Shown: positions 7,216 to 15,142, counted from the stretch's first letter. The stretch is 21,282 nucleotides of DNA from Deltaproteobacteria bacterium (GCA_026996955.1 JALWJV010000111.1:1-21282), one strand, 5' to 3'. The notes: a model not told the origin generated them from the sequence alone. Made by a program: numbers and translations.

Positions 7216-8583
7216 ATGAAGAAACATTATGCTGTAACTGGCGAACTTATCTTTGCCACAATCCTGGCGGTCATGCTAACGGCCGTCGCATGGGCAGAGC
7301 CCGAGGCGGGTTCCCCGAGTTTTCACCCCAAGGAGCTTGTTATCAAGCGTGCAATGAGCGAAGAGGCGAGCAAGTGTATTTCATGTCACTCCAAGCACAC
7401 CCCGGGCATTGTTGATTCCTGGAAGCTTGGCAAGATGGCACATGCATCTGTTACCTGCTATGACTGCCACGTGGTAGATAAAAGCTCCCCCATGGCCAGC
7501 CAGTGCTCAGGCATCAAGGGCACGGATACCTACATTTCCCCCATGGTCTCTTCAAAGACCTGTGAGCGCTGCCACCCACAAGAGGTAAAGGAGTTCCTCC
7601 AGAGTGGACACGCAAGGCTCTCAAGTGCCGCTGTTGTTGATGCCAAAAAACTGAATGGCAAACTTATCAGGCTGCAGCATGACCTGGAAGGCGCCAAATT
7701 TATTGGCAACACCGGTTCCAGCACAAATGCATCCAGGGCATCAGGCTGCCAGATGTGTCATGGCGGACAGGTTGAGCTTGGCCCTGACAACAAACCCATC
7801 AACAACTCATGGCCAGGCGGTGTAGGCCACAGGTATCCTGATGGAAGCATTGGAAACTGTACCGTCTGCCACACCAGGCACCAATTCTCTGTAGCAGAGG
7901 CAAGGAAGCCTGAGGCATGTGCCAGCTGTCACCTTGGACCTGACCATCCGGATATCGAGATCTACACAGAGAGCAAACACGGCCAGATCTTCCTTACACA
8001 TGGCGAAGATTGGGAGTGGGACAGCGCTCCTGATGCATGGCAGCCCGGTGATTACACCGCTCCAACATGCGCCACATGCCACATGAGCGGCATTGGCGAG
8101 CTCTCCACCACACACAACATCAACAAACGCCTCAAATGGGACCTTGTTCATCCCAAGAGCGTTATCAGGTCTGGTGAGCGTGGTGATGGCAATGCCGGTG
8201 CCCCCCTTATGAGGAAGGTATGTGCCAACTGTCATGGCCCAACACAGATTGCCAAAGAGGTGGCAACGCTTGATGATGCCGTTGCCCTTTACAACTTCTA
8301 CTGGGACGGTGCTGTCAAGATGAAGGAAGAGCTTGCTGCCAAGGGACTCCTCAAGAAAGACCCCTGGAGCGACGGTTTCCAGGAGCTGATGTACTACCTA
8401 TGGCACCATGCAGGAAGACGTGCCCGTCAGGGTGCTGCCATGAACGGCCCGGACTATGCTCACTGGCACGGATTCTTCCAGGTATTCCAGATCTACAAGG
8501 ATATGCAGGCAATTCATGACTGGCGCCTGAAAAACAACAGGATTGAGGAACTCAGCACAGTCATGAGCACAGGTCCTGTTTAA
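7216..8583 (+). CDS. haoA: Octaheme cytochrome c, hydroxylamine oxidoreductase (HAO) family, probably reductive
   Basis: A 455-residue periplasmic protein with a cleavable signal peptide (residues 1-27, ending TAVAWA) and eight CxxCH sites, first Cys at 54, 81, 116, 178, 215, 235, 285 and 336. The spacing and the conserved tail GPDYAHWHGFFQ match the HAO family. C178QMCH is the fourth site, the position of the catalytic heme in HAO. Family members oxidise hydroxylamine in nitrifiers, while relatives in ammonifying bacteria reduce nitrite or hydroxylamine. Here the NrfH-type quinol dehydrogenase just upstream and Nap genes downstream favour reduction of nitrite to hydroxylamine or ammonium. 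Whether a Tyr matches the heme-crosslinking Tyr of oxidative HAO needs an alignment. Not NrfA: that has five hemes and a CxxCK site, and none is seen. Confidence 0.9.
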   Translation: MKKHYAVTGELIFATILAVMLTAVAWAEPEAGSPSFHPKELVIKRAMSEEASKCISCHSKHTPGIVDSWKLGKMAHASVTCYDCHVVDKSSPMASQCSGIKGTDTYISPMVSSKTCERCHPQEVKEFLQSGHARLSSAAVVDAKKLNGKLIRLQHDLEGAKFIGNTGSSTNASRASGCQMCHGGQVELGPDNKPINNSWPGGVGHRYPDGSIGNCTVCHTRHQFSVAEARKPEACASCHLGPDHPDIEIYTESKHGQIFLTHGEDWEWDSAPDAWQPGDYTAPTCATCHMSGIGELSTTHNINKRLKWDLVHPKSVIRSGERGDGNAGAPLMRKVCANCHGPTQIAKEVATLDDAVALYNFYWDGAVKMKEELAAKGLLKKDPWSDGFQELMYYLWHHAGRRARQGAAMNGPDYAHWHGFFQVFQIYKDMQAIHDWRLKNNRIEELSTVMSTGPV

Positions 8584-8623
8584 TGATATAAACGGCCAGT
8601 TTTCTACTTACAGGCCACACTAC

Positions 8624-8653
8624 CAGGGCTGCCGGTGGATGCCGGCAGCCCTG
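8624..8653 (+). terminator. 12-bp perfect hairpin between the octaheme cytochrome and porin genes
   Basis: CAGGGCTGCCGG (8624-8635) and CCGGCAGCCCTG (8642-8653) pair perfectly around a 6-nt loop. The sequence after it (AATTATT) is not a true U-tract, so it may terminate only part of the transcripts, or protect the 3' end of the cytochrome message and lower expression of the porin. A possible -10 (TATAAC, 8692-8697) with a poor -35 lies between it and the porin start. Confidence 0.6.
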
Positions 8654-8718
8654 AATTATTACAGGGAATGGAGTTCCGTCATTAACAGTTTTATAACACC
8701 AGGCAACAGGAGGGCTTA

Positions 8719-10209
8719 ATGGTGAAAAAAACTTTATTCGTACTGACGTTTATTTTGGCTGTTATGCTTTACGCATCTGCATTTGCAGCCTCTTATGATG
8801 TAAAGCAGCTTAACGGCAAGATCAAAGTGGACTTCCTTGAACAGTTCCGCATGGAAACATGGTCAACCTTTGACACAAAGGCTGGCCCCGCTGATGCTGA
8901 CCAGAACTATACCTTTGCATCCAGCAAGATGCGCCTGGGTGCAGGCTTTTTCACAGACTATGTAGATGCCTATGCCCAGCTTCACTGGACACAATTCTTC
9001 GGGCTCCCAGACAATGCAATTTATGGTACAGGCGGACTGTACTACGGCGCCAACAACGGGAGTTGCAACGTAGGTTACGCGGGAGTCAGCCAGGCATGGA
9101 TCCGTGGCAAGCTACCCTGGGTTCCAGGCCTTAGTGCAAGGTTTGGCCGGGTCAAGCTGAACGGCGGGCTTGAGGCAAACACCCTTCCCAAGAACAAGAC
9201 TCTGGCATGGCTCAGGAAGAAGCGCATCTCCCAGAGGATGCTGGGTGCTTTCGAATGGTCAAGAGTAGGCCGTTCCTACGACGGCTTTGACGCTGCCTAC
9301 GATACCCCCACATGGAATATCACAACCACATTTTCTCATCCAAGGCCAGGTGGATTCCATCTGAACATCATGGACACATCTGAGGATGGTTACACTACAG
9401 ATGATATTGACATTGCCACGGTCACATTAACCATGAAGGATACTTTGTATGCCGGAATTGACGCCCAGGCATTCTACTACTACTACAATGACCACCGTGG
9501 AGTAACAAGCGGCATTGCCAAGGAGGCTGAGGTCAGCTCCTTTGGGGCCAACATCCTTTACAATACACCGAAAATAGGCCCTGGTGCATTTGACCTCCTG
9601 TTCTGGGGAGTATTCCAGGATGGTGTATGGACACCTCAGACCGGATCCCGCCAAGACCAGAACGGCTATGCCCTGGCATTTGAAGGTGGTTACAAGTTCC
9701 AGGACATAATGTGGCAGCCCTGGGTCCGCATGGGATACTTCTATGGTTCAGGTGACGGCGATCCTGATGACAACGATCACGACACATTCTTCCAGATGAT
9801 TCCAACACTTCGCATCTATGCAATGACCCCGTTCTATAACCTTATGAACACCAAGTACTTCTTTGGACAGGTTATGTTCAAGCCCTGGGAGAAGTTGACT
9901 GTACGCACGGACGTAACCAAGCTGAACCTTACCAATTCCAGTGATGGATGGTACCAGGGTTCAGGCATGACCCAGGCCAATTCCTTTGGCTATGGTGCAA
10001 AAACGGCTCATGTTGGAACAGGACATGATTCCCTGGGAACCATGTGGGATATCTCCTTCTTCTTCAAGGATCTCTATAAATACCAGGGCGCATCTCTGGG
10101 TCTCAACCTCTATTACAGCCATGTCTTTGGCGACAACGTAATCGAGGACAACTACAACGACAGGAATGACATGGATTTCTTCTATATGGAAGCAATCATA
10201 AAGTTCTAA
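8719..10209 (+). CDS. Outer-membrane beta-barrel protein, alginate-export/porin type
   Basis: A 496-residue protein with a signal peptide (about residues 1-23, ASAFA before the cut). The rest is rich in Tyr, Trp, Phe and Gly in alternating strands, with Asp/Asn-rich loops (GSGDGDPDDNDHD) and ends in Phe (YMEAIIKF), the usual C-terminal signal for insertion by the BAM complex. The overall look, beginning with LNGKIKVDFLEQFRMETWSTF, is that of the alginate-export (AlgE-like) family that turns up next to respiratory genes in this group of bacteria. The substrate is not known; passage of nitrate, nitrite or another anion is inferred only from its place between the cytochrome and nap genes. AGGAGGG (8708-8714) precedes the ATG, and a strong terminator follows the stop. 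Confidence 0.8.
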   Translation: MVKKTLFVLTFILAVMLYASAFAASYDVKQLNGKIKVDFLEQFRMETWSTFDTKAGPADADQNYTFASSKMRLGAGFFTDYVDAYAQLHWTQFFGLPDNAIYGTGGLYYGANNGSCNVGYAGVSQAWIRGKLPWVPGLSARFGRVKLNGGLEANTLPKNKTLAWLRKKRISQRMLGAFEWSRVGRSYDGFDAAYDTPTWNITTTFSHPRPGGFHLNIMDTSEDGYTTDDIDIATVTLTMKDTLYAGIDAQAFYYYYNDHRGVTSGIAKEAEVSSFGANILYNTPKIGPGAFDLLFWGVFQDGVWTPQTGSRQDQNGYALAFEGGYKFQDIMWQPWVRMGYFYGSGDGDPDDNDHDTFFQMIPTLRIYAMTPFYNLMNTKYFFGQVMFKPWEKLTVRTDVTKLNLTNSSDGWYQGSGMTQANSFGYGAKTAHVGTGHDSLGTMWDISFFFKDLYKYQGASLGLNLYYSHVFGDNVIEDNYNDRNDMDFFYMEAIIKF

Positions 10210-10224
10210 CATCTTGCTAAACCG

Positions 10225-10250
10225 AGCCGGCTTCCATGCCGGCTTTTTTT
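10225..10250 (+). terminator. Strong intrinsic terminator after the porin gene
   Basis: AGCCGGC (10225-10231) pairs with GCCGGCT (10238-10244) around the loop TTCCAT and runs straight into a T-tract to 10250. It is 15 nt after the porin stop and is the clearest intrinsic terminator on the + strand of this window. It implies that napM-napA start from their own promoter or depend on read-through. Confidence 0.92.
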
Positions 10251-10290
10251 ATGCGCCAGGCTGCTGAAACAGCAGGGTGCAAAAATAACT

Positions 10291-10295
10291 GGAGG
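10291..10295 (+). promoter_or_regulatory. Shine-Dalgarno of napM, sets the GTG start at 10302
   Basis: GGAGG lies 6 nt before GTG at 10302. The only longer in-frame start (ATG 10236) is inside the loop of the upstream terminator and would give a protein with 22 extra residues before the lipoprotein signal. Confidence 0.75.
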
Positions 10296-10301
10296 CTGGT
10301 T

Positions 10302-10685
10302 GTGAAAAAGAATACTTACTGCACAGTGTTAGCCTGCATACTCCTTGCCATTATGGCAGGTTGCGCAGGCACCAACCATGAAAAGGCGACATTAACAGCT
10401 TCAAACAGTGGCCAACACCCCGAACTTACAGAGCAGGAAAAACTTACTCCATGCTCATCATGTCACCAGGAGGTGACCCCGGAGATTTACCAGCAGTGGT
10501 ATAATTCCCGCCACGGCCTTGACGAGGTCAAGTGTTTCCAATGTCACGGAACTTTTGAAGCCTTAAAGGTTGTACCAGACGAAACCACCTGCGCCGCGTG
10601 TCACAATGCCCAGTTTCAGCATTCCCCCAAGGGAAAAAGCTGTTGGGATTGTCATCCAGCACACGGTTTCATTGCTCACAGGTAA
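10302..10685 (+). CDS. napM: NapM-type tetraheme c-type cytochrome lipoprotein
   Basis: A 127-residue protein with a lipoprotein signal peptide (lipid Cys at 21 in AIMAGC; Met at -3 is slightly unusual) and four CxxCH sites: CSSCH 51-55, CFQCH 78-82, CAACH 97-101 and CWDCH 114-118. Size, heme number and position 15 nt before napA match NapM of the Desulfovibrio-type nap operon (napC-napM-napA-napD-napG-napH), where it is thought to feed electrons to NapA in place of the diheme NapB. If the signal works as predicted it is tethered to a membrane on the periplasmic side. The GTG start is chosen from the Shine-Dalgarno. The name rests on context and heme pattern. Confidence 0.82.
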   Translation: MKKNTYCTVLACILLAIMAGCAGTNHEKATLTASNSGQHPELTEQEKLTPCSSCHQEVTPEIYQQWYNSRHGLDEVKCFQCHGTFEALKVVPDETTCAACHNAQFQHSPKGKSCWDCHPAHGFIAHR

Positions 10686-10700
10686 AGAAGGAGGTTTGAC

Positions 10701-13100
10701 ATGGGGCTTTCAAGAAGAGAGTTTATCAAGAGGACAGCCGCTCTCACTGCGGCATCATACGTGGGCATGAACCTGCCCATCAAGGAATCAGGAAAGGCTG
10801 AAGCATCAGATGGCACCACGTGGCACAGGGGCACTTGCAGGCTCTGCGGTACAGGTTGCAGGGTGGACCTTGGCGTCAAGAATGGAAAGGCAGTGGCGCT
10901 GAGGGGCGTAACAGACTCACGTACCAACATGGGTTATCTCTGCATGAAGGGCATGCTGTTTTACAAGCTCATGGGCCATCCGGACCGCCTTACCAAACCC
11001 CTTTACAGGGCAAGCAAATCCGAACCATTCAAAGAGATATCCTGGGATGAAGCCCTCGATATTGCAAGCAAAAAATTTGCAGAGTCTGTAAAAAAATACG
11101 GAAATGACTCTGTTGCCTACTACGGCTCAGGCCAGGCCCTTACCGAAGAGACTTACATATTCCAGAAGGTAATGCGCGCAGGACTCCAGACAAACAACGT
11201 GGAGGGCAACCCCAGGCTTTGCATGGCAAGCGCAGTTGGCGGCTACATAACCTCCTTTGGAGCAGATGAGCCCATAGGCTCCTATGCCAATCTGGAGCTT
11301 GCCAAATGCTTTTTCATAATTGGCAGCAATACCGCTGAGGCACATCCTGTGCTGTTCAGAAGGATCATGCGTCGAAAACTTGATCACAAGGATGAGGTCA
11401 AGGTCATAAATGCTGATCCCCGGGTCTCCCCCACCTCGAGGATTGCAGACATGCACCTGCAGTTTCTCCCTGGAACTGACCTTGCCATGCTCCATGCAAT
11501 GGCTTACGTAATCATTGAAGAAGGCCTTACAGATAAAGACTTTATTGAGAATTATGCGGTCTTCCGCATTGGAAAGGACAAAAAACAGGTGGATTTTGAG
11601 GAGTACAAAAAATTCCTCAAGGATTACACACCTGAAAAGGCAAGCCGGATCTGCGGCGGCAACATAACCCCTGACAAGATAAGGACTGTTGCCCGTTGGT
11701 TTGCCACATCCGGCGGCACTGTAAGCCTGTGGACAATGGGCATTAACCAGCGTAAACGGGGCGTGTGGGCAAACAATCTCATCCACAACCTCCACATCAT
11801 TACTGGTCAGTTGTGCAAACCCGGCGCAGACAGCCTCTCACTGACAGGCCAGCCCAATGCATGCGGCGGTGTGCGTGAGGGAGGCGGACTCTGTCACATT
11901 CTGCCTGCCCACAGACTTGTCAAAAAAGACAAGCTGCGTCACCAGGTTGAGGACCTTTGGGGTGTTCCCAGGGGCCGCATCCCCCCCAAACCCGGCTATC
12001 ACACCATGGCAATGTTTACAGCCGTAAACCAGGGGAAGATAAAGGCAATGTGGGTAAACTGCACAAGCCCTGCCCAGAGTCTCCCCAATTGCGACCTGTA
12101 CAACAAGGGGCTTGCCAGGGAAGATTTCTTCCTTATAGTAACTGATATTTTCCCCACCAGGACCACTGAATATGCCAACCTGATACTTCCAACTGCCTTC
12201 CATTTTGAGAAGACAGGCGTTTATGGTTGCACAGAGCGGCGTTCACAACTTACCAGGAAGGCAGTTAATGCACCCGGTGAGGCAAAGCCTGAGGTCTGGA
12301 TCGTAAGGGAATGGGCAAAGAGGCTTGCCAGAGACCTTAATGACCCCATAATTGCCAGGACTGTTGCCCCCTTTGACGGACTTGAGGAGGACTTTGCACT
12401 GCCGGAGGCTATCTGGAACGAGTACTCCCAGAAACTCACCAAGGGCCGTGACAATGATCTCAGAGGTGCCACCTACGAGGTCCTTTCCCAGATGGCAGAC
12501 GGAGTCCAGTGGCCCGCCCCCACCAGGGAATTTGCTCTGAAAGGCGGGACTGTCATAAAATTCGTCAAGGGCTATGACCCCCTTGCAACTGAACATTCAA
12601 AGGATGACAAGCCGTATCAATTCTATGGGCCAGCGCACCCCGACAGGAAACTGTGGGTCTGGCTGCGTCCATACAAGGGGCCGGAAGAGATGCCGGATCT
12701 GGAATACCCATTCTACCTGTCCACAGGCCGTGTTATTGACCACTGGCACACCAGCTCCATGACTGGCAGGATAACCGAGCTTATGCGAGCCAATCCCTAC
12801 GCATATATCGAGATTAATCCTGAGGATGCCAAAAGGCTTGGTATCAAGCCCGGTGACATGGTTGAGGTGGCATCGAGGCGGGGCAGAAACCTGCTTCCTG
12901 CAAAGGTGTATGAAGGCCCAGTGAAGGGTATGGTATTTGTTTACTGGTATGACCAGGCAGAGAGCCGCATGATCAACAAGGTAACCAAAGATGCCTATGA
13001 CCCCGGGTCAAAAGAACCCGAGTTCAAGATATGCGCATGCAGGATAAGGCGGGTATCAGGCCCTGAACCTTTGCAGCCTTTCCTTGTTGAGCTTAAGTGA
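10701..13100 (+). CDS. napA: Periplasmic nitrate reductase catalytic subunit NapA
   Basis: NapA reduces nitrate to nitrite at a Mo-bis(MGD) centre in the periplasm. The 799-residue precursor has a twin-arginine signal (SRREFIK at 4-10), then the [4Fe-4S] ligands C46, C49, C53 and C81 (CRLCGTGC and LCMKG, with K83 in the conserved relay position). C174 in NPRLCMASAVGG is the expected Mo ligand; after removal of about 34 signal residues it falls near the Cys140 of D. desulfuricans NapA. NQRKRGVWANN and SLTGQPNACGG are typical of NapA, which separates it from formate dehydrogenases (Sec or Cys in another context). AAGGAGG (10688-10694) is 6 nt upstream of the ATG. Its chaperone NapD is encoded downstream. 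Confidence 0.95.
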   Translation: MGLSRREFIKRTAALTAASYVGMNLPIKESGKAEASDGTTWHRGTCRLCGTGCRVDLGVKNGKAVALRGVTDSRTNMGYLCMKGMLFYKLMGHPDRLTKPLYRASKSEPFKEISWDEALDIASKKFAESVKKYGNDSVAYYGSGQALTEETYIFQKVMRAGLQTNNVEGNPRLCMASAVGGYITSFGADEPIGSYANLELAKCFFIIGSNTAEAHPVLFRRIMRRKLDHKDEVKVINADPRVSPTSRIADMHLQFLPGTDLAMLHAMAYVIIEEGLTDKDFIENYAVFRIGKDKKQVDFEEYKKFLKDYTPEKASRICGGNITPDKIRTVARWFATSGGTVSLWTMGINQRKRGVWANNLIHNLHIITGQLCKPGADSLSLTGQPNACGGVREGGGLCHILPAHRLVKKDKLRHQVEDLWGVPRGRIPPKPGYHTMAMFTAVNQGKIKAMWVNCTSPAQSLPNCDLYNKGLAREDFFLIVTDIFPTRTTEYANLILPTAFHFEKTGVYGCTERRSQLTRKAVNAPGEAKPEVWIVREWAKRLARDLNDPIIARTVAPFDGLEEDFALPEAIWNEYSQKLTKGRDNDLRGATYEVLSQMADGVQWPAPTREFALKGGTVIKFVKGYDPLATEHSKDDKPYQFYGPAHPDRKLWVWLRPYKGPEEMPDLEYPFYLSTGRVIDHWHTSSMTGRITELMRANPYAYIEINPEDAKRLGIKPGDMVEVASRRGRNLLPAKVYEGPVKGMVFVYWYDQAESRMINKVTKDAYDPGSKEPEFKICACRIRRVSGPEPLQPFLVELK

Positions 13101-13128
13101 TCCGGGCTGTAAAATAAGACCACATTAT

Positions 13129-13151
13129 TCAGGGGCGTTTATCGCCCCTGA
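13129..13151 (+). terminator. Hairpin after napA, likely terminator or mRNA 3' end
   Basis: TCAGGGGCG (13129-13137) pairs with CGCCCCTGA (13143-13151) around TTTAT. It follows the napA stop by 28 nt. The U-tract is poor (TTAGTG), so termination is probably incomplete and the downstream nap genes could still be reached by read-through. Confidence 0.6.
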
Positions 13152-13204
13152 TTAGTGAAGAACCATGCCATTCATTAACCACTAAGACATAAGCTCCAAG
13201 TATC

Positions 13205-13424
13205 TATTCAGCGTGGTAAATGATCTTGTTTTGGAGTGACTTTGAAGAATTTCGTAGTTTTTCTTGGCGAAGCGCAGCCATAAAATCGCCTCTCGCTGAG
13301 CGAGGTACGAGCGAGTTTCGCGATTTTGGCGGAGCAAGCCTTAGAAAAACAAGAAATTGTTCTCCGGAACGGAAAAACAAGACCATTTACCAACCTCATT
13401 CAATAAATGAGCTGAACAGTTACA
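13205..13424. repeat. MITE-like palindromic repeat, copy A (interrupted)
   Basis: The left part (13205-13235) matches 15997-16027 of copy B at 29 of 31 positions. The right part (from 13366) repeats 28 bases of copy B exactly, and the end GCTGAACAGTTACA (13411-13424) is identical to 16071-16084. Inner arms 13215-13232 and 13374-13391 are an 18-bp inverted repeat with one mismatch; TTCAGC (13207-13212) and GCTGAA (13411-13416) are the outer arms. The centre is split by a 130-bp insert. There is no coding capacity, so any movement would need a transposase from elsewhere. Confidence 0.8.
13236..13365. mobile_element. 130-bp palindromic insert inside repeat copy A
   Basis: This stretch is absent from copy B. 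It is flanked by GGA on each side (13233-13235 and 13366-13368), while copy B has a single GGA at that point (16025-16027), as expected for a 3-bp target duplication. Its two halves are imperfect inverted repeats: the left half has TAGTTTTTCTTGGCG and ATAAAATCGCC, the right half reads back as TTGTTTTTCTAAGGC and CCAAAATCGCG on the other strand, with CTCGCTGAGCGAG at the centre. It looks like a second, nested miniature element. Alternatively the shorter copy B arose by deletion. Confidence 0.55.
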
Positions 13425-13468
13425 GCTCCAAAAAGTTTTGTTGAGATTTTTTACCCACAGGAAGCCCT

Positions 13469-14179
13469 ATGAAATCCGTAACTCTTTTATCTTCAACTCT
13501 CCCTGTTATCTTCTTCGCCCTGATTTTGCTTGCAGGTTGTGCACAACATAATCAGCCTTACAGCCCTGACTTTAACTTCAAACATGTAAAGGCAGAACAA
13601 TGTGATGAATTCTGGTTAAGCTTTGAGCGGCTTGTAAAGGACGAGGGCGCAAGGTGTTCAGAGTTGATTCAGATAGATGGTTTTCCATACCTCAGAGGCA
13701 CGGACCAACTCATCAGTACCGGCCTTGAGCTGAAGGATAAAAAGGCCAGGGCAAGATGGCTTGAGATGATGCGCACAGCAGACATGCAGGCCCGTTACCG
13801 TGAACTTGACACACTGTCTGACAACGCCTGGGCACTGCTTTGCAGTGAGGCAAATATCTACAACTGTGAGGCTGGACGGCTAAAAGCCTTTACTGCCAGA
13901 TGCTCTGCACTTCTTCTTGGTGATGAGAGGTTAAATCCCGACTTTTATGAAACACTACACAATGCCGCATCCGGGGCTTTATCACGAGGATACCCTGAGG
14001 AAGGACGCAAATGTTTCCAGGACCGCAACACCCTGGACGGTACAATCCCGGACAATATCCTCAAGGCACTTACCGATCCTGACGGTGGTTACAGAGGAGG
14101 GGCATCTCTTAAACGCAGGGTCAACACAATGAAATCCTTAACTCCTGCAGGGAAAATCCCTACTGGAAAGATCAGGTAA
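13469..14179 (+). CDS. Cys-rich lipoprotein of unknown function between napA and napD
   Basis: I do not recognise the family. The 236-residue protein has a lipoprotein signal peptide with lipobox LLAGC (lipid Cys 24). After it come six more cysteines (45, 63, 125, 133, 145, 182), none in a CxxCH or Fe-S pattern, which suits up to three disulfides in the periplasm. The middle is mostly helical and charged; the C-terminal 60 residues are rich in Gly, Lys and Arg. CAGGAAG (13458-13464) sits 4 nt before the ATG. It opens the lipoprotein-napD-napG-napH run, so a role in Nap assembly, in electron transfer scaffolding or in the outer membrane is possible but unproven. Confidence 0.75.
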   Translation: MKSVTLLSSTLPVIFFALILLAGCAQHNQPYSPDFNFKHVKAEQCDEFWLSFERLVKDEGARCSELIQIDGFPYLRGTDQLISTGLELKDKKARARWLEMMRTADMQARYRELDTLSDNAWALLCSEANIYNCEAGRLKAFTARCSALLLGDERLNPDFYETLHNAASGALSRGYPEEGRKCFQDRNTLDGTIPDNILKALTDPDGGYRGGASLKRRVNTMKSLTPAGKIPTGKIR

Positions 14180-14231
14180 ATTCTACCCTGTCCTGCATCA
14201 ACCGGAACCAAAATACGGAGACTTTCCAAAC

Positions 14232-14534
14232 ATGCCAATAGCCGGGTTTGTAATAACAGTAATGCCGGAAGATATTCATAAGGTTACAGAAACACTGGGC
14301 TCCATGAAGAACGTGGAACTTCACGGTGATGACGGCAAGGGAAATATTATCGCCGTTCTTGACACCGAAACATCTGAAGACATGGATAAACTTGTAAAAG
14401 ATATTAACCGTGTTGATGGTGTACTGTCAGCAGGGCTTACATATTTTAATGCAGAAGATGAAGTTGAGCGCATGGACAGGGGCGAATATGTTCCATCCCG
14501 CTCATTTGGAAACAAACCCCTTTTCCCGGAGTAA
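14232..14534 (+). CDS. napD: NapD, chaperone for the NapA Tat signal
   Basis: A 100-residue cytoplasmic protein with the ferredoxin-like fold pattern of NapD: it begins PIAGFVITVMPEDIHKV, then a strand KNVELHGDDGKGNIIAVLD, and a second half around DINRVDGVLSAGLTYFNAED. NapD binds the NapA signal peptide and holds back export until the Mo cofactor is inserted. The stop is 2 nt before napG, which carries its Shine-Dalgarno inside the last napD codons. A GGAG at 14217-14220 is 11 nt from the ATG, a long spacing, so initiation may be modest. The C-terminal extension (RMDRGEYVPSRSFGNKPLF) is somewhat longer than in E. coli NapD. Confidence 0.88.
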   Translation: MPIAGFVITVMPEDIHKVTETLGSMKNVELHGDDGKGNIIAVLDTETSEDMDKLVKDINRVDGVLSAGLTYFNAEDEVERMDRGEYVPSRSFGNKPLFPE

Positions 14535-14536
14535 TT

Positions 14537-15142
14537 ATGGAACGCCGTGAATTCCTGAAAGGCCTTATCCTTCCCATTGCAGCAGCTGCGCTGCCAGTTT
14601 CCCCGGCAAGAGCCGGTCTCTTCCAATCTCCAATAAAAACAAATGTACTGCGCCCCCCAGGGGCAGTTCCTGAAAACATTTTTGCCTCCAAATGTATTCG
14701 CTGCGGCAGGTGTGCCGAGGTCTGCCCTTACAGATCCATAGTCCCCCGTGACTTCCTGGAAACCGGTGTCAATGCAGGTACCCCGCTGATTGATGTAACC
14801 AAGGTGCCCTGCTACCTGTGCATGAAGTGTGTTGAGGTTTGTCCGACCGGCACGTTAAGACCCATAGCCCAACAGGAGACCAGGATGGGGCTTGCGGTCA
14901 TAGACAGGTATGCGTGCATGACCTGGCAGGAAGGTGAGTTCATGCTCTGCCGCACGTGCTACAACGTCTGTCCCTTTAAGGAAAAGGCAATCAAGCTGGA
15001 TGAGCTAAGACCGGTGATAATCGAGGAGTACTGTACGGGATGCGGGCTGTGCACTCACGGCTGCCCTGTGACGCTTGAAAATGGCAAAAAGGCGGTAAAT
15101 ATCGAGCCGATTTATGCATTTGGCAAGGTCAGGAAAGAATAA
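14537..15142 (+). CDS. napG: Ferredoxin-type protein NapG (four [4Fe-4S])
   Basis: A 201-residue periplasmic iron-sulfur protein with a short twin-arginine signal (ERREFLKG at 2-9, followed by an Ala-rich stretch ending ARA at 24-26). Four cluster sites are visible: C53/56/59/63, C92/95/98/102, C127/138/141/145 and C166/169/172/176. NapG works with the membrane protein NapH to move electrons from quinol to the periplasmic nitrate reductase. The start is 2 nt after the napD stop, with GGAG (14528-14531) 5 nt upstream, and the stop overlaps napH by one base (TAATG). Confidence 0.93.
   Translation: MERREFLKGLILPIAAAALPVSPARAGLFQSPIKTNVLRPPGAVPENIFASKCIRCGRCAEVCPYRSIVPRDFLETGVNAGTPLIDVTKVPCYLCMKCVEVCPTGTLRPIAQQETRMGLAVIDRYACMTWQEGEFMLCRTCYNVCPFKEKAIKLDELRPVIIEEYCTGCGLCTHGCPVTLENGKKAVNIEPIYAFGKVRKE

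Larger units (their letters stand above)
13101..13468. other. 368-bp intergenic stretch: hairpin plus interrupted palindromic repeat
   Basis: No gene is accepted. From left to right it holds a 9-bp hairpin after napA (13129-13151), the palindromic repeat copy A (13205-13424) carrying a palindromic insert (13236-13365), and the Shine-Dalgarno CAGGAAG before the lipoprotein gene at 13469. Short ORFs on both strands here follow the inverted repeats and are not genes. Confidence 0.75.

Noticed and set aside
7216..8583. NrfA or octaheme tetrathionate reductase as identity of the multiheme protein
   Set aside because: NrfA has five hemes including CxxCK; here there are eight CxxCH sites, no CxxCK, and the HAO-type tail GPDYAHWHG.
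13204..13444. Short ORFs on both strands between napA and the lipoprotein gene
   Set aside because: They run through the inverted repeats of copy A and its insert; similar peptides on both strands are a product of the palindromes.
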